From NCBI RefSeq assembly GCF_027213965.1, contig NZ_JAPWGX010000004.1:1-64000 (forward strand): DNA of 64,000 nucleotides. Direction: 5' to 3'. The notes under the pieces are model-generated. The model was given only the letters and a program-made list of their open reading frames with translations. It made no database searches and was not told the DNA's origin. This document shows, one piece after another, positions 54,218 through 61,333 of the stretch (positions are counted from its first letter, which is position 1; each line of letters begins with the position of its first letter). The stretch comes from Maritalea porphyrae. GTDB lineage: Bacteria > Pseudomonadota > Alphaproteobacteria > Rhizobiales > Devosiaceae. The translations under genes and the position numbers were made by a program.

Positions 54218-54873
54218 TATTCCGCGATCCCAGCCAAGATTTGGTCTTTCCGATCTGCTGCCAAAAGACCAGCTGCTGCCAACAAATCAAGTCCGCCAAT
54301 AACCTGTGCTGACGCAAGATCAATGGTATCGTCAGGACCAAGCGCGTCTGTACGACGAAGCATAACGGCTAAAGAAGCAACACCCATAAGGCGGGCTTTT
54401 TCCGCCTCATCAGCTGCGCCAATCAAAGCAGGGGTAACTTCTTCAGATGCGGCCAACCGGATCATGGCTTCTTCTGTTGGGGTGAACAGGCCATAATACT
54501 CAGTGCGACTGACTTTTTTGCGAAGGACGGGTTCGGGTGTTGGTGCCAAATCTACCCACTCGCTGATCGACTTCCATTCTTCACCATCCAGCTCAATGCG
54601 CGTTTGAATGGTTTTGTTTTGGCCCTCGGTGCCTATGGTTTCTTGCTCTTCCAATGGCGCAACACCAGCGAAATAGGACACAGTTGGCTTTGTAACTTCG
54701 GCTTCCAAAGCGGTTGCGGTAGCTGGAACGGTAAGATTGGCACCAAGTGCGCTTAAGCGAGCGGCAATTTTCTCCTGATCCCAAGCGTCAATGACTTCAA
54801 GGCAAAGGAAGCCTTTACCCCAAGTGGAACCGTCAGAATTTTTGATGTTTGATTGGTAGATGACATGTTTCAT
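54217..54873 (-). CDS. Phage protein of unknown function in the tail-fibre region
   Basis: 218 residues. The N-terminal half is soluble and beta-like, with alanine/threonine-rich segments. The second half is helical (SRTEYYGLFTPTEEAMIRLA..., DLASAQVIGGLDLLAAAGLL). The position after the tail-fibre genes suggests a fibre chaperone or tail-tip part. No family recognised. Confidence 0.6.
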   Translation of the reverse strand: MKHVIYQSNIKNSDGSTWGKGFLCLEVIDAWDQEKIAARLSALGANLTVPATATALEAEVTKPTVSYFAGVAPLEEQETIGTEGQNKTIQTRIELDGEEWKSISEWVDLAPTPEPVLRKKVSRTEYYGLFTPTEEAMIRLAASEEVTPALIGAADEAEKARLMGVASLAVMLRRTDALGPDDTIDLASAQVIGGLDLLAAAGLLAADRKDQILAGIAE

Positions 54874-54884
54874 CAGATCAGCTC

Positions 54885-55193
54885 CTAATTGTCGTATTCA
54901 TAGCCAGATACGATGCACGTACCGCTATTGCTACCGCCACGAACGATGGTCCCGCCAGAAGTTAGCACCAGATAACCGTTCCCAGCTCCAATGCCGTGAC
55001 GCTGTGTGGTGGTTGTGCCATTCGAGCCAAAAACAAGGTAAACTGCGGTTTCGCCAACGGGTGTGATGGTTATTGATCCATTGTTCGGAATTGCGTCGGC
55101 GGCGAACGCCTGCCCCACAAAATGCTTGCCAGCTGGGACAGTGTAAGTTGCACCAGTCGTGGTAAGTGTTTTGCAGATTGGATTTTTGGCCAT
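54885..55193 (-). CDS. Small glycine/threonine-rich phage tail-region protein
   Basis: 102 residues rich in Gly, Thr, Ser and Asn with a repeating beta-strand pattern and no charged core (for example TYTVPAGKHFVGQAFAAD). Resembles a beta-sandwich tip or adhesin domain on a tail fibre. It lies 4 nt from the fibre gene end. Family not recognised. Confidence 0.6.
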   Translation of the reverse strand: MAKNPICKTLTTTGATYTVPAGKHFVGQAFAADAIPNNGSITITPVGETAVYLVFGSNGTTTTQRHGIGAGNGYLVLTSGGTIVRGGSNSGTCIVSGYEYDN

Positions 55194-55196
55194 AAT

Positions 55197-56021
55197 TTAT
55201 GCGCCCCCTAAAAAGAATAGATCGCCCGAAACGTTGGAAATGGCTTCGTCGATAGCCGCCTTTACGCCTGCTGCATGGGTGGCTTTGGTTGTGTTGGTAC
55301 CGGTGATCGTTTCGGCTTCAGTGGAAAGTCCGAGCACTTGGTCTTCTGGCAAGCCACCGATCGCCTCACTGACAGACGCATCAATTTTGTCTTGAACGCC
55401 AAGCGCGATGACCAGCTCATCGGTCGTGATTTTCTTGTTGAGATCAGCCGATTTATCGTACAGGCCAAATGTGTCATCTGCGCCCACAACGTTAGCACCG
55501 GCAATAACGGGCAAACCATCAATATCAAGCTCAATTGTGCGGTCTGTTGATAAATCTCCACCGCCCTTTGTGCCGTTTTGGGTGTTGATCACTCGGGCGG
55601 AGGTAACCGCTACTGGGCTAGAAAGTTGAATAACGGCGTCAACTGCATTGGTGACTTCAACAACAAATGTGTAAGACATGGAGTTTTCGGCGACAGCCTT
55701 TTCGACGGTTGGCGTGGAGCCAATTGCAAGAAGGTCGCCGGTTGCACTTTCAAGGCCGACTTCGCGAAGCGTAAAAGGACCAGCGGCTGCCGGAATAAAG
55801 GCCGTACAAATCAATCTATCGCTGTTGTTGGGGTCAACTACAACGGCCTGCAACCCCGCTTCATACACCTCATTTGTTAGCGAGGTTGCATCAGGATCAA
55901 GTGTGATTGGGTTGCCGTTTCCATCACCAAAAACCATTTTTGAAAACGGCACGGGACTGCCGTCTGGTGCGGCGGCGGCCGCAAATGCCGCAATGCCGAT
56001 ATTTGTCAAAATTGAGGGCAC
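55197..56021 (-). CDS. Phage tail fibre protein (P2 gpH-like N-terminus)
   Basis: 274 residues beginning with GTG 56021, which overlaps the gpI stop (TAGTG). The opening ILTNIGIAAFAAAAAPDGSPVPFSKMVFGDG and TSLTNEVYEAGLQ match the N-terminal attachment domain of P2-type fibres. The remainder is repetitive and beta-rich, ending in a helical tail. Shorter than P2 gpH (669 aa), so the receptor-binding part may reside in the following genes. Confidence 0.82.
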   Translation of the reverse strand: MPSILTNIGIAAFAAAAAPDGSPVPFSKMVFGDGNGNPITLDPDATSLTNEVYEAGLQAVVVDPNNSDRLICTAFIPAAAGPFTLREVGLESATGDLLAIGSTPTVEKAVAENSMSYTFVVEVTNAVDAVIQLSSPVAVTSARVINTQNGTKGGGDLSTDRTIELDIDGLPVIAGANVVGADDTFGLYDKSADLNKKITTDELVIALGVQDKIDASVSEAIGGLPEDQVLGLSTEAETITGTNTTKATHAAGVKAAIDEAISNVSGDLFFLGGA

Positions 56022-56602
56022 TAAACAGCCTCCGGCAAAATCAAAAATTCATGGTGTACTTGGGCGGCAACGGCCACAAAAGTGGGACCAGTGATTTCAA
56101 CACCGAGCCGAAATTCGCTGGTTTGGCTTTTGCGCTTCATCGTTTCAATGACCGCTTTTGACTGGCGAACAGCGCGGATTGACCAAAGCTCGCCTTCGCC
56201 AAATATGTCTTGATCTGTGTTGATCAAAATGTTGTGGGTGTGCGGTGAGCCAACGGGTGTCTGGTCATACCACTGCTCGATTTCAGCTTTGAGGCCAAAC
56301 GCATCGAGCGCGCTTAGAACACCCGGATCAGTGCCTTTTGCTTCATGCAATGGAAAGGCATTTTCGATCAATGTTCGAATGGCCGGTTCGGGCGACCCTT
56401 CAACGTCGATAAATTCACCAATAGACTTTTCGGCCATGACAAGGGGCAAAACTTCAATTGGTTCTTCGCTGGGCTGGCGTTCCATTGCGGTTTGAATGTC
56501 GACGTCACTTAGAACGTTCGCAAACATGGCGAACAAGGCTTGGGTGCGGCCATCAAAGATGCCGGGTGGGATTAGGCGATCTTCAAAACGAAGGTCAGGC
56601 AT
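56021..56602 (-). CDS. Phage tail protein I (baseplate wedge, P2 gpI)
   Basis: 193 residues with the gpI family pattern: LRFEDRLIPPGIF near the start and GVLSALDAFGLKAEIEQWYDQTP in the middle. It overlaps gpJ by 8 nt. Part of the baseplate. Confidence 0.85.
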   Translation of the reverse strand: MPDLRFEDRLIPPGIFDGRTQALFAMFANVLSDVDIQTAMERQPSEEPIEVLPLVMAEKSIGEFIDVEGSPEPAIRTLIENAFPLHEAKGTDPGVLSALDAFGLKAEIEQWYDQTPVGSPHTHNILINTDQDIFGEGELWSIRAVRQSKAVIETMKRKSQTSEFRLGVEITGPTFVAVAAQVHHEFLILPEAV

Positions 56603-57752
56603 TTGCCGCCTCCATGGTTAGATCAATGTCGATCAGCACTGGGAACTCTTGGCCTGCAAGTTGGCGATTGGCGGGGCCGACAATATCAAGATCAATGTCC
56701 TCAACGCCTTCAACCGCGCCGCCAACTTTGTCCAATGCCTTTTTGGCAAGGTAGGGCGCTAGGCGTTTTGCCCAACCGCTCGCGACCTTGTTCAATTCCG
56801 CTTCGATGTCGGCTTGGATAAGGGTTGGATTGCCGCGATACCGGACAGTGCCAGCAATTGTGTAAGTGACCGCTTCAGGTGGTTTACTCGTTAGAGTGTC
56901 GCCTTGTGGGCGTTTTTCTAACGGTGCCATCCATAGATCAATATCGTCCAAAATGGTTTGAGAAGGCGCGCCAGTCTCAAGCAATACGTATATCCAAATA
57001 TGACCCTCTTGCGGTCGCACAACTTTTACGGCGGCAATGGCAGATGAATAGGCCAACACTTGTTCTTTGTAACTTGCCTCGCCACCTGCTTTGGAAATGC
57101 GGTCGTGGGCGTTAAGGGCACGAAGGCGAAGGCTTTGGTCTTCTTCTTCGTCTGCGCCGCCGTTTGAAATGTCGGTGTTTGAAACGCTTAGACCTTCGAC
57201 CGGCTCAACCAAATAGACCAATCTGCCGATCGCAATGCCATTACCTACAAAACCAGCATGGTTCACTGTGGCCGTAACCGAACCGCTGGTTTGACCAGCA
57301 AGGATCAACACATCTTCATTCGTCTGAAAATGCAGTAACGTTGAGGTTAGTTTATCAATGGCAACCTTGGTGCCAGCGGCAATAAACAGGTCGGTGGCCA
57401 AGGCTTCAGCTAAGGTGAACTCAATGGTCGTGACCGCTGGTTGAGCTTTGAGGCGAAACGTTGAATTGTTGGCGGCGGCGATGTCTAAGAACTCGCCTTG
57501 CGCAAACAAAATCCAACGGCGTTCCCAAGCTTCTTGCGCCTCTTGGCAAATGATTGACAGGGCATAAGCGATCAGACGGATAAACACCATGTCGGATTGT
57601 GCAGGATAAAGCTTGCGCTGTGGCCCATCGGGGTGATTTTCAAACCAATCGACAAGCTTGGTGACCCAGCCTTTTGATGAGGTTGTAAAAACCTGTGGCG
57701 CGCCACGTTCGATCAGTTCTTGTGGGGTAAAAGCTTTGAGAAAATTGATCAT
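56595..57752 (-). CDS. Baseplate J family protein (P2 gpJ)
   Basis: 385 residues from ATG 57752, which overlaps the gpW-like stop (ATGA). The family blocks are seen: FEFTLAEALATDLFIAAGTKV, SNGGADEEEDQSLRLRAL, APLEKRPQGDTLTSKPPEAVTYTIAG. Forms the baseplate edge. Confidence 0.9.
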   Translation of the reverse strand: MINFLKAFTPQELIERGAPQVFTTSSKGWVTKLVDWFENHPDGPQRKLYPAQSDMVFIRLIAYALSIICQEAQEAWERRWILFAQGEFLDIAAANNSTFRLKAQPAVTTIEFTLAEALATDLFIAAGTKVAIDKLTSTLLHFQTNEDVLILAGQTSGSVTATVNHAGFVGNGIAIGRLVYLVEPVEGLSVSNTDISNGGADEEEDQSLRLRALNAHDRISKAGGEASYKEQVLAYSSAIAAVKVVRPQEGHIWIYVLLETGAPSQTILDDIDLWMAPLEKRPQGDTLTSKPPEAVTYTIAGTVRYRGNPTLIQADIEAELNKVASGWAKRLAPYLAKKALDKVGGAVEGVEDIDLDIVGPANRQLAGQEFPVLIDIDLTMEAANA

Positions 57753-58150
57753 GCGGCGAGCCTTTGCAAAGACACGTCGGTGAAATAAATCTCTTGCGCC
57801 ACATCTTCGCGCAAACGCCAAGCAACATTGGCCTTATAGTGGTCGCGGCCAACTTGGCTGACATTGACCTTGTGCATGATCACGCGCGGTTCCCATTGCT
57901 CGATAGCGTCCCAGATTTCTTGGGTAATGGCGGGAATGGCGATTTCTGAAGGGCGATCGATATAGGTCAGCGCATCGCAAAACTGGTCAGGCGCTGTTGG
58001 GATCGAAAGCTTGGGCGAAAGAATGATAATGCGGATGGCTTGGTGAATGTCATCAATGCCGACGACGATTTGATCCCAAGGCAAATCATTGCCGGGCTGG
58101 ACTTTTGCTTGCCAATGTAAATGATGGACTTCGCCCATGCCTATACCCAT
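57749..58150 (-). CDS. GPW/gp25 baseplate protein (P2 gpW)
   Basis: About 133 residues. The gp25-like core has LPWDQIVVGIDDIHQAIRIIILSPKLS and FCDALTYIDRP. Likely start ATG 58150, with ATG 58138 or an upstream TTG also possible. Baseplate wedge component coupled to gpJ. Confidence 0.85.
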   Translation of the reverse strand: MGIGMGEVHHLHWQAKVQPGNDLPWDQIVVGIDDIHQAIRIIILSPKLSIPTAPDQFCDALTYIDRPSEIAIPAITQEIWDAIEQWEPRVIMHKVNVSQVGRDHYKANVAWRLREDVAQEIYFTDVSLQRLAA

Positions 58151-58198
58151 ATAAGTGGTAATCAATTACAGGCATGATGGACTTATATATTAGGGAAT

Positions 58199-58217
58199 GC
58201 GCCGGAACAGTTCCGGC
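58199..58217. promoter_or_regulatory. Palindrome GCCGGAA-CAG-TTCCGGC before the opposite-strand gene
   Basis: GCCGGAA (58201-58207) and TTCCGGC (58211-58217) are perfectly inverted. It lies 23 bases before the GTG of the 285-residue gene and could be its operator. A 17-base piece (GCGCCGGAACAGTTCCG) also occurs inside the hydrolase gene near 53824-53840. Confidence 0.4.
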
Positions 58218-58239
58218 AGGGGAATAGGTTGAACGTATT

Positions 58240-59097
58240 GTGAATTGGGATCAAGAATTCATAGACGATTTGAGGACGGCCATCGTCGAAATCGATAGTG
58301 TTGACTTAGATGGTCAAGACATACTTCTTGCTTTGGATGCATGCTTAGGCGTGTTGGAAATGGAACTCGACTATGAGCAAATGGTCTATCTCAATGGCGT
58401 GCCAATCAAACGCTTATTGAGAATATGCCTCAAGTTTCTCAAATGGAGCTCCGAAGACATTCTTTCACTGAAAAAATTCGAAAGAGAACAAATTGATGCC
58501 TTTGAGCGTTTTCTTTTCGACGAGCCAAGCTATATTGACACAGTCGATGAAACACTGACCTCCATTCATATGACAGACCAACGGTTTTCAAATGAAGTCA
58601 ACAGCAACGCGAGCAGAAACCGAATTGGGCATTGGGATATTCTAGAGTTCGTACATTTGCTTAAGATCGCATTGGTTAGACGCATCAATGAAATAGGAAG
58701 CAAAGAGAACTTGACATCTATTGTTGGCAAGAAGTCCTCAGTGTCAAAATGGGTTTCCAATCCACTTCATGAGGGCAATGCTTTTGCTAAATACGAACAA
58801 TTTGTAGATGGCTTTGAAAAGCTCGTTATTGAACTTGAAGACTGCAAGTCTTTTTCCAACTCGCCAAGTCTGCACGAGACTAGAAGGCAAAATTTGCTAG
58901 CGATGTCACAAACGATAATTAAACTCTTGGACGCGCCGCTCATCGACGTAGGGTTGGTGCATGATACAAAGTCAGAATTGGAGAAATTTGGTTTTGAGCT
59001 AAAGGACGAAGCAAAAACTGAGGCAAAGAAGTCGTTGGTAGAAGGTGGGAAGTTCATTATCACAGCGCTAATAAAATTACTCTCCGGGGGAGGTTAA
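58240..59097 (+). CDS. Unknown protein encoded opposite to the tail operon (moron)
   Basis: 285 residues from GTG 58240, with GGGGAATAGG upstream. Strongly helical and acidic (LDGQDILLALDACLGVLEMELDYEQ..., FDEPSYIDTVDETLT). The C-terminus reads EGGKFIITALIKLLSGGG, a possible membrane-interacting helix. No family recognised. It is the only plus-strand gene in the prophage part seen; its stop overlaps the gpV stop. Base composition is more AT-rich than neighbours. Likely a lysogeny-expressed cargo gene. Confidence 0.85.
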   Translation: MNWDQEFIDDLRTAIVEIDSVDLDGQDILLALDACLGVLEMELDYEQMVYLNGVPIKRLLRICLKFLKWSSEDILSLKKFEREQIDAFERFLFDEPSYIDTVDETLTSIHMTDQRFSNEVNSNASRNRIGHWDILEFVHLLKIALVRRINEIGSKENLTSIVGKKSSVSKWVSNPLHEGNAFAKYEQFVDGFEKLVIELEDCKSFSNSPSLHETRRQNLLAMSQTIIKLLDAPLIDVGLVHDTKSELEKFGFELKDEAKTEAKKSLVEGGKFIITALIKLLSGGG

Positions 59098-59630
59098 ACC
59101 GGTTCACCACTCAACCCACTGCCCGGCATCGTATCCTTATGCTTGTGATCAGACCCTATATTCACACCATTGTTGGTGATGGTGCCTATGGTCTCAATAT
59201 CACCTTCAAGCTTGATGTTTGGCGCTTCAATCGAAACGTTGGTGGCCGTCACCACAACATTGTTAGCGCCAGACACTGTTACATCGCCTGACTTCTTACC
59301 AACAATAATCGACACCCCACTTTCTGGAAACGAGAAATGCATATTGTCCATGTCGTTTGTGGGTGTGGTGTCCTTCTCAGAATAGATCGTGCCAACGGTC
59401 ATCCCGTCTTCGCCATCCCAATCCACAAGGCATCCGATTTGATCGCCAATGTCGGGCATGTTGAACATCTTGTTTTTTGCACTGCCAGATTGGCCGACGT
59501 TCAGCCAAAAACTTTGATCTTCATCTTCATCGTCAAATTGAACTTTGACCGCACCTGCTTTGCGATCGACAACAATGCCGCGCTTAAAAGGGCTGTTCTT
59601 TTCGTTCTCAATATATCTCGGATTAGACAC
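59094..59630 (-). CDS. Baseplate assembly protein V (spike, P2 gpV)
   Basis: 178 residues starting at GTG 59630. An OB-like N-terminal part (GIVVDRKAGAVKVQFDDEDEDQSFWLN) precedes a triple-beta-helix shaft and the apex motif DHKH (H162, H164), which binds iron in P2 spikes. It overlaps gpD by 8 nt. This is the membrane-piercing tip. Confidence 0.9.
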   Translation of the reverse strand: MSNPRYIENEKNSPFKRGIVVDRKAGAVKVQFDDEDEDQSFWLNVGQSGSAKNKMFNMPDIGDQIGCLVDWDGEDGMTVGTIYSEKDTTPTNDMDNMHFSFPESGVSIIVGKKSGDVTVSGANNVVVTATNVSIEAPNIKLEGDIETIGTITNNGVNIGSDHKHKDTMPGSGLSGEPV

Positions 59631-60615
59631 CTTTAAGCTCCAATGCTGTTGTGTAATTGGCGCGCCGGATTGAGTGGGTAGCTGTGTGAACTAAGTATCG
59701 GCCCTGGTACTTTCCAAAAGTTGGTCCCAATTCAACAATCACACCTGCAATCAACATGACGTCGCCCACCAAAGTTAGGTTTGCGGTACGCTTGTCTTCA
59801 TTGGCTTTTGCCAACCGGCCCTTGGCCAAACGTTCGGCTTGTGCTGGGCTTTCCACACGTTCATCAATCTTGAGGGTATTATTGCCTTTGACCGAACTGT
59901 CGCTGACTTCAGCCTTGATCAGTTCTTTTTTGTTGGGGTCAAGATATTGAACTTTTGCATTGGAAAATGTGCGGTTGGAATTGTCGCGCGCTGACCACTC
60001 GGTGCCTGTAGAAAGTTCGGCGATTTCAATGGTGCGCACGGCGGGGGCCGCTTCGAGTTTATCGCGCCGATGGAACACGATTTGGCGATCTTTAAGCCCG
60101 ACAAAATGCCCATAGTCTTCGCCCAATCGGCGCACAAAACTTAAGTCATGTTCCCGCCGTTGCCGCTTATAGGCAAAATCCATATCGTCAATATCGCCGC
60201 TTAGTCCATAACCATGGCGACCGGCTATATCCGCGCTCATTTTCTTTAAGCTGGTTTCTTCATTGCCTTTGGATTTTTGCGATCGCTGATCGGTGCTTTC
60301 AAAAGCCGATGTGGCTTTAAATTGGAGCTGGTCGTTGCCGCGCGATCCAGATGCGTCGGGAATATCGATTTCAAAAATACCACATGGCATTTGGGCTTGG
60401 CCTTCATAGCCGATCGAAACGCGCACTAAATCGCCTTGTTCTGGTCGCCAAGGCCCGCGCCAAAGCCCGACCGGATCACAAAGGGTGGTTGCGATTTCAT
60501 CAGCCTTGCCATGCAAGTTGTCGGTCCAAGTAAAGTCGACAATGGATTGCGATGTTTCTTGGCCAATACCAACGCCATTGATTTGCATGTCGACAATGGG
60601 AATTGCGCTTGTCAT
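59623..60615 (-). CDS. Late control D / tail hub protein (P2 gpD)
   Basis: 330 residues from ATG 60615, which overlaps the gpX stop (ATGA). Family segments include VDFTWTDNLHGKADEIATTL, KKMSADIAGRHGYG and REHDLSFVRRLGEDYGHFV. Forms the hub below the tail tube to which the V spike attaches. Confidence 0.9.
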   Translation of the reverse strand: MTSAIPIVDMQINGVGIGQETSQSIVDFTWTDNLHGKADEIATTLCDPVGLWRGPWRPEQGDLVRVSIGYEGQAQMPCGIFEIDIPDASGSRGNDQLQFKATSAFESTDQRSQKSKGNEETSLKKMSADIAGRHGYGLSGDIDDMDFAYKRQRREHDLSFVRRLGEDYGHFVGLKDRQIVFHRRDKLEAAPAVRTIEIAELSTGTEWSARDNSNRTFSNAKVQYLDPNKKELIKAEVSDSSVKGNNTLKIDERVESPAQAERLAKGRLAKANEDKRTANLTLVGDVMLIAGVIVELGPTFGKYQGRYLVHTATHSIRRANYTTALELKGV

Positions 60616-60863
60616 TGCAACTGATCTCGTTTCCAAGGGGGCAACATTGTTTGATCAAGTGGTGGCGTTTCAAGCACTGGAATGCGCAAGGTTAAACCCG
60701 CTGGCAGAATGGCTGGATAGGCGTCAAACAGATGCTTGTTCTTGGCCATCAGCAAGTTCATCAAATCAGGATCATTGTAATACTTGTCCGCCAATATATC
60801 CCAACGTTCGCCGGGGGTGGTGATGTGGTCCAAATATTGGCCGGTTTGTTTTGGCGCGGTCAT
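60612..60863 (-). CDS. Tail protein X (P2 gpX, LysM-like)
   Basis: 83 residues from ATG 60863. DHITTPGERWDILADKYYNDPDLMNLLMAKNKHL and AGLTLRIPV match the small P2 gpX/LysM proteins. Sits 2 nt after the gpU stop. Confidence 0.85.
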   Translation of the reverse strand: MTAPKQTGQYLDHITTPGERWDILADKYYNDPDLMNLLMAKNKHLFDAYPAILPAGLTLRIPVLETPPLDQTMLPPWKRDQLQ

Positions 60864-60865
60864 GT

Positions 60866-61330
60866 TCAACCTCTTTTGAGCAATGGGTTGAAAATGGCGC
60901 GCGCAACATTGGCAATACCGGCACCGCGAATTTGGCCAGCGCCTTTTGGCACTTCAAGCAAACTGATTTGCGCTTCAAACCGAACAATGCGCCCACTTGG
61001 TGTGGTCTTTTGAATGCCGTTGGAAAGGGCCGTGATCCAAAAGTGTTTGCCATCATATCCGCCATCGCCCGTTACAAACGGTTTTGCAACGCCTGATCGG
61101 TGTTCACTTTTGAGGCGTTGGCGCTCAATTTCAGGATCGCAAAAGCTTTCATCAAAAAAGAAGGTGAAGGACAATTTGTCCAATTCTTCACCGGCGCGTT
61201 GGGGAATGGGTTTGCCGCGCAAGGTCTTGTGTTCGTGCACGCTATTGGACAGGCTTTCGCTCATTGAAGTTGGGCCGGTCATGTGGCTTTCGTAGCCCAT
61301 TCGAATGTCGCCATAGGTCGCAAATTGCAT
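60866..61330 (-). CDS. Tail protein U (P2 gpU)
   Basis: 154 residues with the gpU pattern LDKLSFTFFFDESFCDPEIERQRL and GYDGKHFWITAL, then a SGRIVRFEAQISLLEVP end. Terminates the tail tube. Follows the tape measure gene by 3 nt. Confidence 0.85.
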   Translation of the reverse strand: MQFATYGDIRMGYESHMTGPTSMSESLSNSVHEHKTLRGKPIPQRAGEELDKLSFTFFFDESFCDPEIERQRLKSEHRSGVAKPFVTGDGGYDGKHFWITALSNGIQKTTPSGRIVRFEAQISLLEVPKGAGQIRGAGIANVARAIFNPLLKRG

Positions 61331-61333
61331 GGG

